Part shown: piece after piece, positions 14,988-15,277 of the stretch
Numbering within the stretch: position 1 is the first letter of the stretch
Layout of the letters: every line of letters begins with the position of its first letter
Assembly: GCA_964247295.1 (NCBI GenBank)
Contig: CAXTTV010000119.1
Span: forward strand, 1-15,277
Reading direction: 5' to 3'
Origin: CAXTTV01 sp964247295
GTDB taxonomy: Bacteria > Chloroflexota > Ktedonobacteria > Ktedonobacterales > Ktedonobacteraceae
Length of the DNA stretch: 15,277 nt
Notes under the pieces: model-generated
The model's input: only the letters and a program-made list of their open reading frames with translations
What the model was told of the DNA's origin: nothing
Database searches by the model: none
Made by a program: the position numbers and the translations under genes

Positions 14988-15030
14988 AGCAGCCCCGGTC
15001 CTCTTTGGAAGATTGGGGCTGCTTCTTATT
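14988..15030 (+). terminator. Rho-independent terminator after the glycosidase gene
   Basis: AGCAGCCCC (14988-14996) pairs perfectly with GGGGCTGCT (15015-15023), and TCTTATTT follows. It begins 18 bases after the stop codon. Confidence 0.9.
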
Positions 15031-15096
15031 TCCGCGAAACTTGCTGGATGCTTACAAAACATCATGCTCTGACGAGCACTACAACCAAATTTGGTC

Positions 15097-15178
15097 GAAT
15101 GAGGTAGCCTGCGTGCCTGTGGCTACGGGTCCAATCCCCGTCTCAACCGCCACACTCGTGGGCGGGCCTACCTCATTC
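15097..15178. repeat. Palindromic repeat, first copy at the window end
   Basis: The ends GAATGAGGTAG (15097-15107) and CTACCTCATTC (15168-15178) are exact complements. Inside, GTGGC/GCCAC and ACGGG/CCCGT add two more stem segments, so the 82 bases can fold into one long interrupted hairpin. The 67-base core 15107-15173 recurs at 15211-15277 with six differences. Confidence 0.8.
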
Positions 15179-15277
15179 CCCCACCTTTGCCATCGTTCGT
15201 AGATCGGGCCGCCTGCGTGCCCATGACAACGGGACCAATCCCCATCTCAACCGCCACACTCGTGGGCGGGCCTACCT
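15179..15277. repeat. Palindromic repeat, second copy (reaches window end)
   Basis: Positions 15211-15277 match 15107-15173 at 61 of 67 bases. The preceding CCACCTTTGCCATCG (15181-15195) and GTAGATCGGGCC (15200-15211) match, in reverse, the right flank and arm of the element at 3499-3542. This ties the end-of-window repeats to the family near selC and hsdS. The copy may continue past the window. Confidence 0.75.

Noticed and set aside
15097..15277. Possible CRISPR array at the window end
   Set aside because: The repeat unit is 67 bases and palindromic, only two copies are visible, and the 37-base spacer is itself part of a repeat found elsewhere in the window.

Overview
The window looks like an accessory region of a large, repeat-rich draft genome. 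The style of the genes (a secreted six-hairpin glycosidase, DUF-type membrane proteins, a TetR/SDR pair, an F420-type nitroreductase scar) and the family of dispersed palindromic repeats fit Chloroflexota of the Ktedonobacteria type. That assignment is an inference from style, not a match. A run of 21 N at 11641-11661 shows a scaffolding gap.

Left part (1-8608): a selenocysteine tRNA (selC, 175-270) with its own promoter sits 45 bp in front of a defence cluster, all on the + strand: hsdM, hsdS, a palindromic repeat element of about 200 bp, a small membrane protein resembling KwaA, a DUF4868-like protein resembling KwaB, then hsdR. I read this as a type I restriction-modification system with a Kiwa-like anti-phage pair nested between the specificity and restriction subunits. 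kwaA-kwaB-hsdR are closely spaced, each with a good ribosome binding site, and probably form one transcription unit. The HsdR motor motifs are intact, but the E-x-K half of its nuclease site reads L-V-R, so the protein may translocate DNA without cutting it. The two target-recognition parts of hsdS are much more AT-rich than its conserved parts, a sign of specificity exchange.

Middle part (8609-11553): a short scar region on the - strand joins the start of a broken nitroreductase-like gene to the tail of a HicB-like gene. It is followed by a 15-bp perfect inverted repeat, an atypical SDR/epimerase gene on the - strand, and a divergent TetR-family regulator on the + strand. The shared promoter region holds a 14-bp-arm palindrome that is a likely TetR operator. 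A 143-bp MITE with 21-bp perfect terminal inverted repeats and a 9-bp target duplication has inserted at the edge of that operator, moving it away from the SDR gene. A stretch of about 650 bp after the regulator has no gene I can support.

Right part (11554-15277): a four-helix membrane protein whose start lies in the N gap, with a strong terminator, and a secreted 850-residue glycogen-debranching-like six-hairpin glycosidase with its own terminator. The window ends with two copies of a 67-bp palindromic repeat related to the elements in the left part.
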